64,000 nt of DNA from the NCBI GenBank assembly GCA_032871835.1, contig CM065296.1, forward strand, positions 6,954,001-7,018,000, given 5' to 3'. The stretch is from Dipteronia dyeriana (lineage: Eukaryota; Streptophyta; Magnoliopsida; Sapindales; Sapindaceae). The position numbers were made by a program, and so were the translations under genes. The notes beneath the pieces were generated by a model that saw only the letters and a list, made by a program, of their open reading frames with translations, ran no database searches and was not told the DNA's origin. Shown here piece by piece: positions 23,858 through 35,640 of the stretch; position 1 is the stretch's first letter, and every line of letters begins with the position of its first letter.

Positions 23858-24755
23858 TGAAGAACTTTGACAATATTAGCTAGGGGTGGGCATTAAGTTG
23901 CGATTCTAACCGATTCGAACCGAAAAAAAGGTATTCTATTCGATTCGTATGGGTAATTCAGTTTAAACCGGTTTAAAAATTGAAAATCAAATTTTTATTC
24001 GGTTCAAACCGGTTTGATTTTCTTAAAACCGGATTGAACCGAATAAACCGAGTATATAAGTAAAAAAAAAAAAACCTAATATATTTAATACATTTAAGGG
24101 TAATATGTTTTTAACCGATTAATTTTTTTATATATTTTTTTTAAGTTAGGTTTGATTTGGGTTTTTTGGTTATTATAATGTCCAAAATTAGTATCCAACA
24201 ACCCATTAATGTTAAAAAAAATCAAAAAACCCATTAAACTAGCCGGCCCATTATGCCCAAAACCAAATTGAATCGAACCGAATCGAATCGATTAAAATAG
24301 TTTCAATTCAATTCGGTTTCTACTTCTTATTAGATTTAACCCGGTTCAATTTTGGATGAATCAAAATATTTTAGGTTCAATTGGGTTTGACCTAAAATCG
24401 AATCGAATCGAATCATGTCCACCCCTAATATTAGGGGTTAGAAGAGATCTCTGGTTGCTAGAACAGAGAGAAAAACAGAGAATGGATATGAAACATTTTT
24501 ATTCGTTTTCGTTTGCTACATTCTGTTAACAGAATATTTTCATCGTGATTGAATCATGATCGTTGAATCCTTATCAGTTGTTGCTCATGCAAACCACGTT
24601 TTTCCTTAGCACCAAGCTATGTTTTACGTTAGTAACAGAATTGTTGACTTGGCATAACTGAATCATCAATTCTGTTATGCTGATATTGACTTGGCATATC
24701 TGAGTCATCAATTCTATTATGCTGATGCTGAATATGATCAATATTAGTCTTAACG
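23858..24755 (-). repeat. 5' LTR of the Copia element, with a MITE inside
   Basis: It shares its start and body with 16787-17141. The MITE at 23881-24427 splits it 23 bp from its end. The expected terminal CA next to 24755 is mutated (TTAACG). Confidence 0.78.
23881..24427. mobile_element. Non-autonomous hAT MITE in the Copia 5' LTR
   Basis: The ends TAGGGGTGGGCAT and (reverse complement) TAGGGGTGGACAT are inverted repeats. The flanks ATATTAGC (23873-23880) and ATATTAGG (24428-24435) are an 8-bp duplication with one mismatch, and the uninterrupted LTR at 16787-17141 reads straight through this site. The interior is made of GAACCGAA / TTCGGTT words (AACCGGTTTAAA, AATCGAATCGAA). There is no coding capacity. 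Confidence 0.85.
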
Positions 24756-25642
24756 GTAAATGCAATTAAATCCGATGAATTGAGAATATTTAAAGATCAA
24801 GATTAGTTTTATAATCCAGATGTCTACTTCTAAGTTTTAGAATATCTAATACTGATCATAAATAGGGATATGGTTCCACACTTCGAATGCCTGTTAGGGT
24901 TAATTGTCACTTCATACCAATGAACTTTGTTGTGTACTGCAAATCTACAGTTGATTTTTACAGTCATGTAACAGACTCAATCTGGTCCAAGTAACTAGCT
25001 GAGAAAAAAATTGAAAGGAAAATTCCATCAACACTAAATGTTCTGTACCATTAGTAATTAATATTTTCGATTTTGAAAATGACAAATTGCCCATAAATTA
25101 ATCTCATGTATAGTATAGATTATGATGTTAATTAGAAATTCTAAAATATTAACTATATGACATTCCTTGATTCAATTCAGGTATGAATTTACTGGTGGAC
25201 TACTTAAAACATACAAAATTAGTACAAAATAAGGTCAAATCAAATGTACACTAGAACAACTTTTTTTTATTAAAAACAAAAGTGTCTTCTTGTATCCTCA
25301 ATTCTTCTCTAAAAAAAGAAAAGAAAAGAAAAGAAAGAGTCGGTCTTTGGTTCCTGTTGAAAGGGCTTAATTTTGTCTTGATATATCACATATAATTTCT
25401 TACAATTGCCAAGCTGATTACGACAAGAACTTGCATATATTTCTTGAGTTGCAAGTCAACTGTGTTTTTCCTGGATATATAGATCAGTTTCTATATGCAT
25501 ACAAGAACCGGAATCTAGATTGCCCAATTGTCCAAAACTGCTTGGAAACAATGTATACAAACACTAGAAACAAAATAAAATTCCATTTGATAATTAATAA
25601 TAATAAGACTTTATATATAATCCCATATATGTTTAATTGAAT
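24756..25642. promoter_or_regulatory. Upstream region of the lectin receptor kinase
   Basis: 887 bp of AT-rich DNA between the Copia element and the receptor kinase. A TATA-like TATATAAT lies at about 25612, some 30 bp before the start codon, which is short for a plant leader. Other AT-rich candidates exist, so the core promoter is not fixed. No other feature was seen. Confidence 0.35.
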
Positions 25643-28078
25643 ATGGCCTTCTTATTATTATGTGGTGGCTTTTATGCAATCATGTTCTATCTTTTTATCC
25701 TCTCCACCCTCCTATCTCAAGTTTCATTGACATCTCTCGTGAATCCTTACACCATATCCATCAACTCTTTCGGCCCAGATAGTTGTACCAATGGAACCCT
25801 AATTTGCATGGGTTCGGTGACCTCGGGAAACGGGTACTTGAACCTGACCCCGGAGCCTGAAAATGGGAATTCCACGTTGCCACTTAACATGTTCGGTCGG
25901 GTTCTGTTCAACCAACCTGTGGCGGCCTGGCCTGCCACGTTCACCACCACCTTCACTGTCAGGATTTCAAAGTTCCCAAACTCAACCAACTCTGGAGATG
26001 GATTGGCATTTATCATGGCTCAGGATAATCGTCCCTCACCGCCACATAGCTTCGGATCGTATCTTGGAATCATGGATGCAAGCACTAAAGGTGAATATCT
26101 TCAAAGTTCCTGACTCAGAACTCTGAACTATTGATTTTTCAAAGATCTTGTGATGCGCCAATATTTTTAAATACCCTAATTGTCAGATAAGATCTAACTT
26201 AATCGTTTCGATTTACTTTTTTCGTTTTTTTTTAAAAAAATAATTGGTTTCGATCCTAATCAAGAATTCTATTAATTTGTGTAACAAAGTGCAGATGGGG
26301 CGGTGCGTCAATTGGCAGTGGAGCTAGACACATACATGAACGAGTTCGACCCAGATGGTAACCACATCGGTATCGACACGACAAGCCTGACTGACCCGGT
26401 TGCAGCCGTGAGTCTAAACAGCACCGGGATCGATCTCAAGAGTGGAAAAGACATCAATGTCAAAATCGACTATGACGGATGGGCCAAGATCCTCCAAATC
26501 TCCGTAGCATACGCAGGGAGTAGTACTCCACTGATGATCAGCATTCTCAACCAATCCATCTTCATGTCTGAAACTGTTCCAAGCTCCGTTTACGTAGGCT
26601 TTACGGGCTCCACTGGGTCTGTACCGGAGAGCCACCAGGTCCTCAACTGGGTTTTCACATCAATACCATTGCCTAAGGAGTCTCTCAAACATGGACAGTC
26701 TAAAAAGGACAAGATAAGAACCGTTCTGGCTATTGTTTTTCCTGCTCTGATGGTACTGTTGATTGCGGCAAGCTGCTTTTTTCCATTTGCCCGGAGGAAA
26801 CTGAAGATGAAAAAAGAGAAGATGAAGAAGAAAGTGGACATAGAGAGCCGAGCGAGGACTGCTGCTAATGTGCCCAAAATGTACTCTTACAAGCAGTTGC
26901 AGAAGGCCACTCACAACTTCAGCAAAGAAAACCTGTTGGGAAGGGGTGGATTTGGAAGTGTTTACAAGGGCACCTTGTCGAAACCTCCTGAAATTGTAGC
27001 TGTCAAAAAGATTTCAGCAACCTCACATCAAGGTACGTTCATCCCACCTAATCAACCTAGCGCATATTCTTGTTGTTCACTAGTGCGGATATTAAAATGT
27101 TTTCCTGTCCAGATTTTCCATTTTCCTCGGTAGAATTAATGATTAGGAAACACGAAGATCATTAATTATTCGTACATTAGAAGATTTGAGTACTCACAAA
27201 CATATTTTCCTCTTCAATTTCAAATAGGTGAAAGGGAGTACTTTGCAGAAATCTGCACAATAGGCCGTCTAAGGCATAAGAACATTGTGCAACTTTTAGG
27301 TTGGTGTCATGAGGGTGATCGTCTCCTTTTAGTCTACGAATACATGTCCAATGGCAGCCTCGATCGGTTCATCGGCAAGAGCTTTCTTGACTGGAAAACC
27401 AGGTACAAAATCCTATCAGGGTTGGCCTCAGCTTTGCTCTATCTTCATGAAGAGTGTGACAACCCTGTGGTTCATCGGGACGTCAAGCCAAACAATGTCA
27501 TGTTAGACTCAGAACACAACGCTCATCTAGGCGATTTTGGTCTAGCTAGATTGATCGAGAACGATTCCTGCGCCACCACCATGCTAGCCGGAACGCCAGG
27601 GTACTTGGCACCCGAGGTAGGGTTCTCAGGAAAAGCAACCCCGGAGTCAGATATCTATAGTTTCGGCATGGTGGTACTTGAAGTGGTTTGCGGGAGGAGA
27701 TCGAGAGGGGTGTTGGAAGAGAACAGTTTGGTGGATCATGTGTGGAATTTATATGCAAGAAATGCGTTGCTTGAATGTGTTGACAAACAGCTAGGAGGCA
27801 GAGGAAGCTTTGATGATAAAGAAGAACAAGCGATCAAGAGAACACTGATTGTTGGTCTGGCTTGTTTGCATCCTGATTGTACATTTCGTCCAAAAATACG
27901 AAAAGCTGTACAAGTGTTCTTGAACCCCAATGAGCCTCTTATGGACTTGCCTGAATCCAGGCCTAGTGCTGTTTATGTATCGGTGTCTTCTTCTTCTAGT
28001 TCAATCACCGCCACCACCAACAGCTCTCTGCAGCCACCTCCCATGTCGTCACAGTACGATATACAATACAATCGATGA
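25643..28078 (+). CDS. L-type lectin-domain receptor-like kinase (3 exons, about 678 aa)
   Basis: This is a plasma-membrane receptor kinase with an extracellular legume-lectin domain, a family tied to defence and cell-wall signalling; its ligand is unknown. Inferred exons are 25643-26090, 26295-27032 and 27228-28078, with GT..AG introns and phase 1 at both. The ATG at 25643 begins a hydrophobic signal peptide (about residues 1-28). The lectin domain runs to about residue 275, with GDGLAFIMA and the VELDTYMNEFDPDGNHIGID metal and sugar-binding region. A transmembrane segment lies at about 292-315. The kinase begins with LGRGGFGSV (364-372) and VAVKK (ATP lysine about 387), followed by HRDVKPNN (catalytic Asp about 480), DFG (about 498) and APE (about 525). 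All key kinase residues are present, with no stop or frameshift, so it is probably functional. The introns are unusual only in that many L-type lectin kinases have none. Confidence 0.88.
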
Positions 28079-28259
28079 GCATCGATCCCGGCTTGATATT
28101 TACCGTCCAGATCGGATAATTTCTATACATAGATATAAAAGCACATCGATATCTTGTTGCAAGATGAAAATCCATTGATGTAACTAAAAAAAGAAATTTA
28201 ATTTTGTTTGTGAAATTATAATACGTGACTTGTTACGCGTGTAAGAGAATAAAACGGTA

Positions 28260-28331
28260 TGCGTCTGCCGGGAGTCGAACCCGGGTCTATTGCTTGGAAG
28301 GCAATTATCCTAACCGTTGGACTACAGACGC
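28260..28331 (-). tRNA. tRNA-Gly (anticodon UCC)
   Basis: On minus the sequence folds as a complete tRNA. The acceptor stem is GCGTCTG / CAGACGC, the D arm starts GTCC, the anticodon arm is ATTGC-CTTCCAA-GCAAT with anticodon TCC, and the T arm is CCGGG-TTCGACT-CCCGG, with discriminator A at 28260. There is no intron. A and B boxes are intact. It decodes GGA and lies 180 bp downstream of the receptor kinase in the opposite direction. Confidence 0.97.
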
Positions 28332-29180
28332 TTGGTGGCAGTGGGTGTTGACCAAATATTATTTGAACATATAAAGCACGGCAAAGTAGTACCAGACTGG
28401 TAGTATAGCACAACACAGAAGCAAAAAAGAGAGCGACAAACAAACACAAACAGTAGTGTCATATGTGTGTGCATGAAAATGAAATCAGATGATGCCAGTC
28501 AACTCCAAATAGCCGAATCAACCCAAGACCAACACCGCTTAGTTTCAAGAACTAACAACAGAATCCCGGGAACACTCGGTTTCTTGGACTTACTTTCATG
28601 TCTTCTTTACAAAATTCAACCTTCAATTATCTGCCAGGTGACACGCTCATCAGTTCTTCCTCTGCTTTTGAACCCATTGTTATATTTTATTTTATTTTTT
28701 TGTTAGTTCCTCTGATTTTTTCTATTAGTTATGAAATTTTGCTTTTCTTTTGATTGAAAACAATTTTGTCATATTAGTTTGAAATTCGATCGAAAAGTGA
28801 CTATTCCTTTGTTGGGTTTGTCATATTTTATGGTCTTGAAATGTCAACGAAGTATGTTATTGATTCTTATTTTATCCAGCTCTGTTTGGTTACTAGGAAA
28901 ATGTGGTTAGATTTTGACTTGAATAGTTGAATTGGCAAAAATGTGGTCTATGGAAAGTGGAAACAAATAGCTTTTGGTGGATTTTGTTATATCAATATAT
29001 ATTTTGTGTACATGTCACAGTTTTCATGCAACTTCGATTCAATGTAATGCATCTTCAATTCAATCATGTCCTGCTTCACAATATTAGGTCCTGAAAACCG
29101 TGAAAACCCTCAAAGAAACGGTCTCTTTGTTCAATGTGAATTCTAATGCAGTCAATAGAACGTTGATGGTTTCTTGATTG
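28332..29180. other. Spacer before the LysM kinase relic
   Basis: No clear gene. A frame at about 28467-28680 encodes a leucine-rich segment but has no recognisable domain. It might be the eroded first exon of the LysM kinase gene, though the expected CxC and LysM1/2 residues are not seen. Confidence 0.35.
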
Positions 29181-30043
29181 GGATATATTGCAGCTGCATG
29201 CTGCCTGGTCACGACGAGTACACTTGGTATATGGACTACACGATCCAATCTCGTCAAAATTTGGTTCATTTGTGGTGGAAAAACCAGCAAAGACTTTGAT
29301 TCCATCACAAATTGTGACATTGAACCTCCTATGTGGTTGTTCTGATCAGAGTACTCGTGATATCGATGTTGTGACGTATAGGATTGAATCCGGAGATACT
29401 CTATTAACAATTTGTTTGCAGTTCATGGCCGATGTGAACGAGACCGCAGAGCTGAATGGCTTAACCAACCCGAATCTTATCCTTGCCGGAGATGTCATGT
29501 TTATTCCCGGACCAGGCAAGAGAGACATGACTTAATTTGTTTTTCGGTTTGTGCTATACATAATTGTTTCTAGTTCGGCTACTATTCCTATTTAATTCTC
29601 CCTTTTTTCGCTTATGACATTTTGTGGACAGCTGCAGGCCTTCAAAAGCTTACCTTGCCTGAAGATAAAGGTCAGTTGTACACAAACTTCTCATTCAATT
29701 GATACATTGATCTTCTAGTTCAACATCTTCGATTTCTTCAGGGTATCATTTTTAATCTTATCTCCTTCATTGCAGACCCCATTGTCCGAAAAAGATCAAA
29801 ATTTCAAACCAGTGTTGTTGTGGTTGGAAGCACTTTTGCTGCTTTCACCATCATCATACTAGTAACAGTTGCACTTGTTTTTGGAAACATTATAAAAGGA
29901 ATGGAAATCAGCCAATCAATAGTTTGTTGAAGGAGAGCGGATTTCGTGCATTGTTATCTGGATTCATGCCCTTTCCACAAAAGTAATTTTTAAATTACAA
30001 AATGGTTGTTGTAGCTATCATATACATACATATATGATATATC

Positions 30044-30558
30044 CGTAAGATTTTTATAAAAATTGTAAGCAACATATGATGAAAAGTCGAATTGATTAGA
30101 ATATTTAAGTTAGTGAGAGTTGACCGAATAAAGCCCGTTATTAATATGATCAATATTGTTGGGTTCGGTGTACCTTAGCTACAATAAATATATGTAGGAT
30201 ATAGTATGGGCCTAGTTTTCCTTTTAGGATTAGTCATCCTATTAGGGTATTGAGAATCCTTTATGTGTTTGGATTCTAGGAAGTTATACTATTTACAGGG
30301 GGTTCTTACTCTCACTCACATAACATGTTACAAAATTGTCTCCCCATTAGGCAATCTGAGAAAGGTGAGAAGAGAGTAGAAGACTCTCTATTGTTTTTTA
30401 TTGTTTTCTTTATTTTCTTTTCAGGTTATTGCGTTATTATGGATTCGAGATTAAGACTCTACAACTTGAATGTTTTCCTTTGTGCTTCAAGGTATGCGTC
30501 TATTCATACTTATCTATGCAATACGAGATTTAATTAATTTCTTTATATAATGTTTATA
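30044..30558 (+). repeat. 5' LTR of the 12.3-kb element
   Basis: Aligns throughout with 41836-42369 (GTAAGCAACATATGA, CTATTAGG, TGAGAAAGGTGAGAAGAGAGT, GGATTCGAGATTAAGACTCT). It is about 20 bp shorter through small deletions such as TATTTTGAGTTTATAAA. Confidence 0.88.
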
Positions 30559-31530
30559 GTTGTATCAAAATCAATCGTATTGTTGCATATGTTGAATGGT
30601 TTTGATTTCGTATCTGTATTTTACTTTTATAGACACCAGACGAATTGAATTAAATTAATTATTGGTGTCGTAATATATCTATGTTTGTTATTATATTAAA
30701 GATCAGATATGTGTACAACAAAAATTAAAATATATGTTTTATTTTGTGTTGTCTCGACCTGGCATGAATTTGGTGTGGAAGAGATTGTGAATCTGTGATA
30801 ATTGGTTGGATTGTGTTGCATTTATGGCGGGTTATGGTTGGATGTAGATTAGCGTTTTAGGTGCAATCTTCACACTAGATCTGATGTCAAACACGGGTCA
30901 ATGGTAAAAGACTAAAGACTCGACCCGTGCACAGACTCACCCCACTAGCGGGTCGTTCTTCTTGAACCCGCGCGCAGACGCGGATCGACCCAGTCTTTCC
31001 GGCATCAGGTTGACGCCGGAGAATCTCTGGTTGCGTCGCCATTGCTCGTCACTTTCCAGGTGACAAGGTGTTTGATTTCGGCAATGGCATAGGTTGTAGA
31101 TTCGCGGATGGTGGGTTGATTTGGCCGTCGCCTCCGTTCTAGTTGCCGTCGGAGCAAGGACGAACGACAGTCATGAAGACCCTATAGATTTCTAGGGTTT
31201 TCTAGTTTGTTTTTGGTTTGGGCCGCCTTGTGAGAATTAGATATAGTATAAAGACTGTTTTGAAATTTTCCTGGGTTCCCTTTTAAATTAGATAGAATTC
31301 TAGGCTGTTTTGCAATTTTTCAGTGGCCTGTTTGAATAAATTATAACATTGAGGGATCTATGTGTAATTAGTTATGTGTTGGGGCAGATATATAATTTCG
31401 TAAAGTAATTGGGCCAATTTAATATTTTGGTAAAAAAAGGGGCCAATTTAAAATTTACTGAAATCATGAGTCAATTTTAAAATTTTCCAAAATTTTATAA
31501 TTGCAGTTCATAAATAATTCTTATGATTTC
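30559..31530 (+). other. Leader of the 12.3-kb element
   Basis: Starts with the decayed primer binding site. It contains a GC-richer segment at about 30880-31160 (CGACCCGTGCACAGACTC, GCCGTCGGAGCAAGGACG) followed by an AT-rich part. No coding pattern was recognised. It resembles a long untranslated leader of an LTR element. Confidence 0.5.
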
Positions 31531-34330
31531 GGATGATTATGTTTCACATAGTGACTAATCATTAAGATTTCATAATAATTATTAGTTTGTTTAAAATTAA
31601 TAATTGATAGAATTTTCTCATGAATTGGATGGCTATGTTTTCACGTAGTGAACTAGTCATTAAGATTTTGAGAAATTCGTCAGCTATCAATTATTAATGA
31701 TTTTGATTCAATAATTGATAGAATTTTCTCATGAATCGGATGATTATGTTTCACATAGTGACTAATCATTAAGATTTTGAGAAATTCGTCGGTTATCGAT
31801 TATTGATGAGGTCAAAATTAATAATCTGTTAAGAATACTCTCGTGAATCGAGTGATTATGATTCACGTAGTGACTAAGCATTTTGATTTGAGAATATAGT
31901 TGGCTAACGATTAACGATTACTAATTTGGTAAGTTTTAATAATTGATGGAAAATTCTCGTGAGTTTGATGATTATGTTTCACATAGTGACTAATCATAAA
32001 AATCTTGAGATGTTCGTTGGTTATCAATTATTAAATTTGAACTGTAAAGATGGAAATGCATGAGTTAATCATCTCCGTAGGAGGGTTTTCACATGTGATA
32101 GGTGATGTTCTTCTCTGCACACTACAAAAAAAATGGTCTTTTTCGACAGCTAAATGTCATCGGAAAAGACGATTTTCCTTCGGAAATACGCTTTTTTGAC
32201 AGGAAAAGTCCGTCAGAGACCGTCACAAATACGTTCGTCGCAAATAACAATTTACCGATGAGACGTCACAAATATGACCATTTCCGACGGTCACGGCGGT
32301 CGGAAAATATAAAATTGCCGTCGGAAAAAGATTAATGAAAAAAAAAACATGCACGCCACACCCAGCTAGCTAATTATATGCACTTCATGTGGCTTGAACC
32401 CGTGACCACAACGATAGGCAGAAAATGTTACTCTTACCGTTTTGCTATAACTTTATATCTGATATTTCTTACATACTATTTATATATAAGCTATTGATAT
32501 GTTAATTAAATATATTTTTTTGTACAATATTTAAATATAACTATTGATATTGTTTTATAAAATAATATTTTTAATAAAATATTTCCTTTATCTAATAGGA
32601 AATTACATTTTACTACTTTATCTTGATATAGGATATGTATATTATATCCTTGTTGATTTTATTTTTTATAATCAACATTTTACTAAAAAATTAATAATTT
32701 AAACTTATTTCAATAAAATTTATAATTACGTTGTATGATAAACAAATAGATATTAAATAAAATTATTAGAGTTTTTTTTTCAAAAAATATAATATAGTAC
32801 TGTCATTAAACATAATTAGAAATAATTAAATATTCTTGTAATTACTAATAATTTTGTTTTATTTTATAGTTATTTAATTTAGTCAGATATACACATAAAG
32901 TGTATATCTCATTGTTTTGTTCCTAAAGTCTGGTCTCTATTGTCTAATTTTCTTACAGTGATCGCCATAATTTTTTTTTTAACATTATCTATGACATATT
33001 ATTTGAAAATTTTAAAATTAAATCAAAATATTTTGTGAAAAATTTGACAGAGTAATTTCGTTAAAAAATAGTGATAAATAAAAAAATAATATTATAAATT
33101 ATCAAATACATTTCATTATAATTTATTAATTGATATTATAATAATAAATTAATTATTTTTTTAAAGACAATGCCATAACAATTAATATAGAAAATAGTAC
33201 TATATTTTCGATAGTGTAATTGCCCTTAAAATTAATTTGAATTAAATTTTTTCATTTCTGACGGCACAAAAATACCGTCGGAAATGTGGACTATTTTCGA
33301 CGGCCTCATGGCGTTCGGAAATACTGTATTACTTTTTCTATATTTCATATTTCCGACGGCATAAAGACTATTTCCGACGGTAATTCAACTGTCGAAATTG
33401 CGGTATTATATTTTGAATCATTTCTGACGGCTCGAATATGGTCGTCGGAAAAGGTACCATTTCTGAAGGCAATTAGCATCGTCGGAACAATTGCCGTCAG
33501 AAATAGTTCGTAACTAGTAAACATTTTTTTTGTAGTGGTAGGAGATTCATCATCTTGAAGTATTCATCTACATGACTGCAATGATGGAATTATATGCATG
33601 TAATGAGTGATGTTCTTCTCCGTAGGAGGTTCATTATCTCGAGATATTCACTTATACAATATGTTGTGAATGTTAGACACATGTGATGGGTGATGTTCTT
33701 CTCCGTAGGAGGTTCATCATCTTGAGGTATTCATTTATATAATGTGATATAAATATTAGAAATTTTGGAAGTTGCCTCTAATTGTATTTTCATTTAATTG
33801 AATGAAAGTGTCCAACACTTAATGATGCCTACATATTCTATATGCTCACAAATAATATCTACTCAATATAAATTTAAGAAGGTTATATATTTCTCATTAT
33901 TTTGCATAATATTTAAATTAAAATAAAAATTATGTGTGACAGTGTTGGATTGATTAAGAGAAATATATATAAATTTATGTTTGATATAAACATATTGGAT
34001 TTGCGGTTCATGTTTTACAAATATATAACCTATGAAATTATTATGGAATTGTATGGTTACGTTTCTACGTAGTAGACTAACTATTAATATTTCATTATAA
34101 TTTGTTTATTTCATTAAGAATATTAATTGATTATATTAAAAATTATTATAAAGTTGGATGGTTGTGTTTCTACGTAGTGGACTGACCATTAAGATTTTAT
34201 AATGATCTTTTTATAAAATTATATAATCAACTGTGCTTGAAATATTTATGGAGTGGATGACTACGTATTCACGTAGTGAACTAGTTGTTAAGATTCCATA
34301 ATATTCATTGGATTATCAATTATTAAGGTT
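31530..34330 (+). repeat. Tandem array of about 110-bp units in the 12.3-kb element, split by a CACTA element
   Basis: The unit core GATTATGTTTCACATAGTGACTAATCATTAAGATTTT recurs with changes at about 31536, 31628, 31738, 31851 and 31967, and again at 34050, 34155 and 34255. A second word, GTGATGTTCTTCTCCGTAGGAGG followed by TTCATCATCTTGAGG, occurs at 32102 (broken by the CACTA insertion), 33608 and 33687, with a relative at 34426. The array sits between leader and tail of the LTR element, where gag-pol would be expected. The function is unknown. Confidence 0.7.
32120..33537. mobile_element. Non-autonomous CACTA element with CCGTCGGAAAT subterminal repeats
   Basis: The left end CACTACAAAAAAAATG and right end CATTTTTTTTGTAGTG are a perfect 16-bp inverted repeat of CACTA type. 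Both ends carry clustered CCGACGG / CCGTCGGAAA motifs (32150-32335 and 33255-33510), as expected for subterminal binding sites. The flanks are GCA (32117-32119) and GTA (33538-33540). Undisturbed paralogous copies of the target at about 33618 and 33698 read TTCTCCGTAGGAG, which shows that the original duplication was GTA. The AT-rich interior has no transposase and includes a tRNA-like module on minus at 32391-32452. Confidence 0.9.
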
Positions 34331-35599
34331 TTAAACTGCATTGAGGTAAAACTATACATGTTTTGATCATTTGCCTAAGAGAGTCATCACTTTTGTGAGT
34401 TTTGTGAGCATTGAAGAATAAAGAGTGATGTTCATCTCCCAAAGAGGTTAATCACTTGTAGGAAAGTTTTAACACGTGCGTTGTGGTCTTTGTCCAAAAG
34501 ACAGATCATGATGTTTTGTTGGATTTTCATGAAGGTTAAATCATCACTTATAATGATTATGGAAATCTGTATAAGCATAAGTAAACTGTCATTTAATTCC
34601 TTTTTAAACACCTCTACTATTTCTAAATACATATCATTAAGATATTGGTTTATGGACATTTTTGATGGATTAGATGAGACGCTCCAATTGGTTTTTATCT
34701 TAGTGTGGATTAAAGGATAAATAAAGTTTAGTGAATCCACTGCCGAAAGTTTGTTAAGGTCTAGTGCCTTATAAATAGATAAAGAATAATCTACTATGAA
34801 GTTATGTCTTTTGTTTGTTATTTTGATAAAGTTGATAGGGTACAAACACCATAGGAAGTAGTCTGAAAATTTTGACAATTCAACATAACAAGTCAAAGAA
34901 ATACTAAGGGCACAAAATAATTTGCTATCGTAAGAAAAGGTACCCCTTGATTTATGTTTTGAATATTTGATTGATTATCAATTAAGCACTTAGTGGGTTG
35001 TTTCTTGTGATAAATTTTATATTATAACTTCTTCAAAGAACTCAGTATTTAATAGGGACCAATTGGTTAAGAGGTTTTATTTGAATTCAATGGAATTCAT
35101 GATAATATTTAGATTTTCTTTAACCTCTAAATGTTTTATTGGATGATTTTTCTGATTTTGATCTTGTAATGTATAGTACAATTTTCATAATAGGACTGAG
35201 AAGTAATATCTTAAAGCTTATTCAAGATAACAAATTCTTGTTTATAATTTTCACCTAGTAGTTGTATAGGGATTTTATAAATAATAATCTTTATGGGTCT
35301 TCGAACTCTTCTCGTATTCTAAATTCTACTTTAGGTTTTAGAATTAGATTGATGATTGTTCTTGTAGTTTAAATATAATCTTTTTAATCACATTACAAAA
35401 GGTAGAATGGAGATAATTGATTCGTAGGACATTTTGATTATTTTTTAAATTCTCGGTTTTAAGTCTTTTAATTAATTGTATTAAAAGTGATCTCATAAAA
35501 GATAAGGTGAGAACTGTAAAAGTTAGAAACTATCAGTAATAGTTTATAGAACTTGTCATGTTTTACTAATGAGGATAGATGTATCTATACATTATACAT

Positions 35600-35640
35600 T
35601 CTTAAGGGGGAGAGTGATGTTGTTAAGAATGTATAAATTT
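35600..35640 (+). other. Polypurine tract and LTR-like start inside the 12.3-kb element
   Basis: AAGGGGGAGAG followed by TGATGTTGTTAAGAATG looks like a polypurine tract joined to an LTR starting TG. No matching second LTR was found within the window, so this may be a fragment of another element or coincidence. Confidence 0.3.

Larger units (their letters stand above)
16787..24755 (-). mobile_element. Copia LTR retrotransposon (minus), carrying three younger insertions
   Basis: The 5' LTR is 23858-24755 and the 3' LTR 16787-17141. The primer binding site TGGTATAAGAGC reads on minus at 23846-23857, directly against the LTR. A purine-rich tract (AATTTTAGGGGGA on minus, about 17142-17155) precedes the 3' LTR. 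Gag, integrase, reverse transcriptase and RNase H follow in Copia order. Insertions are a PIF/Harbinger-like MITE in RT, a TRIM-like element in gag and a hAT MITE in the 5' LTR. No matching 5-bp target duplication was found. The flanks share the words AATTGAGAAT and AAGATCAAGATTA (16667-16691, 24777-24806). Confidence 0.85.

Noticed and set aside
26414..26914. Open frames antisense to the lectin receptor kinase
   Set aside because: Shadow frames of a well-supported coding exon.
28216..28449. Open frame on minus across the tRNA
   Set aside because: It overlaps an intact tRNA gene and has no domain.
31000..34400. CRISPR-like array of regularly spaced repeats
   Set aside because: The spacers are themselves similar and the repeats are diverged. 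This is a tandem repeat in plant DNA, and no cas genes are present.
34432..34896. 154-codon open frame on minus inside the 12.3-kb LTR element
   Set aside because: No recognisable domain, AT-driven composition and wrong strand for the element. Likely chance.
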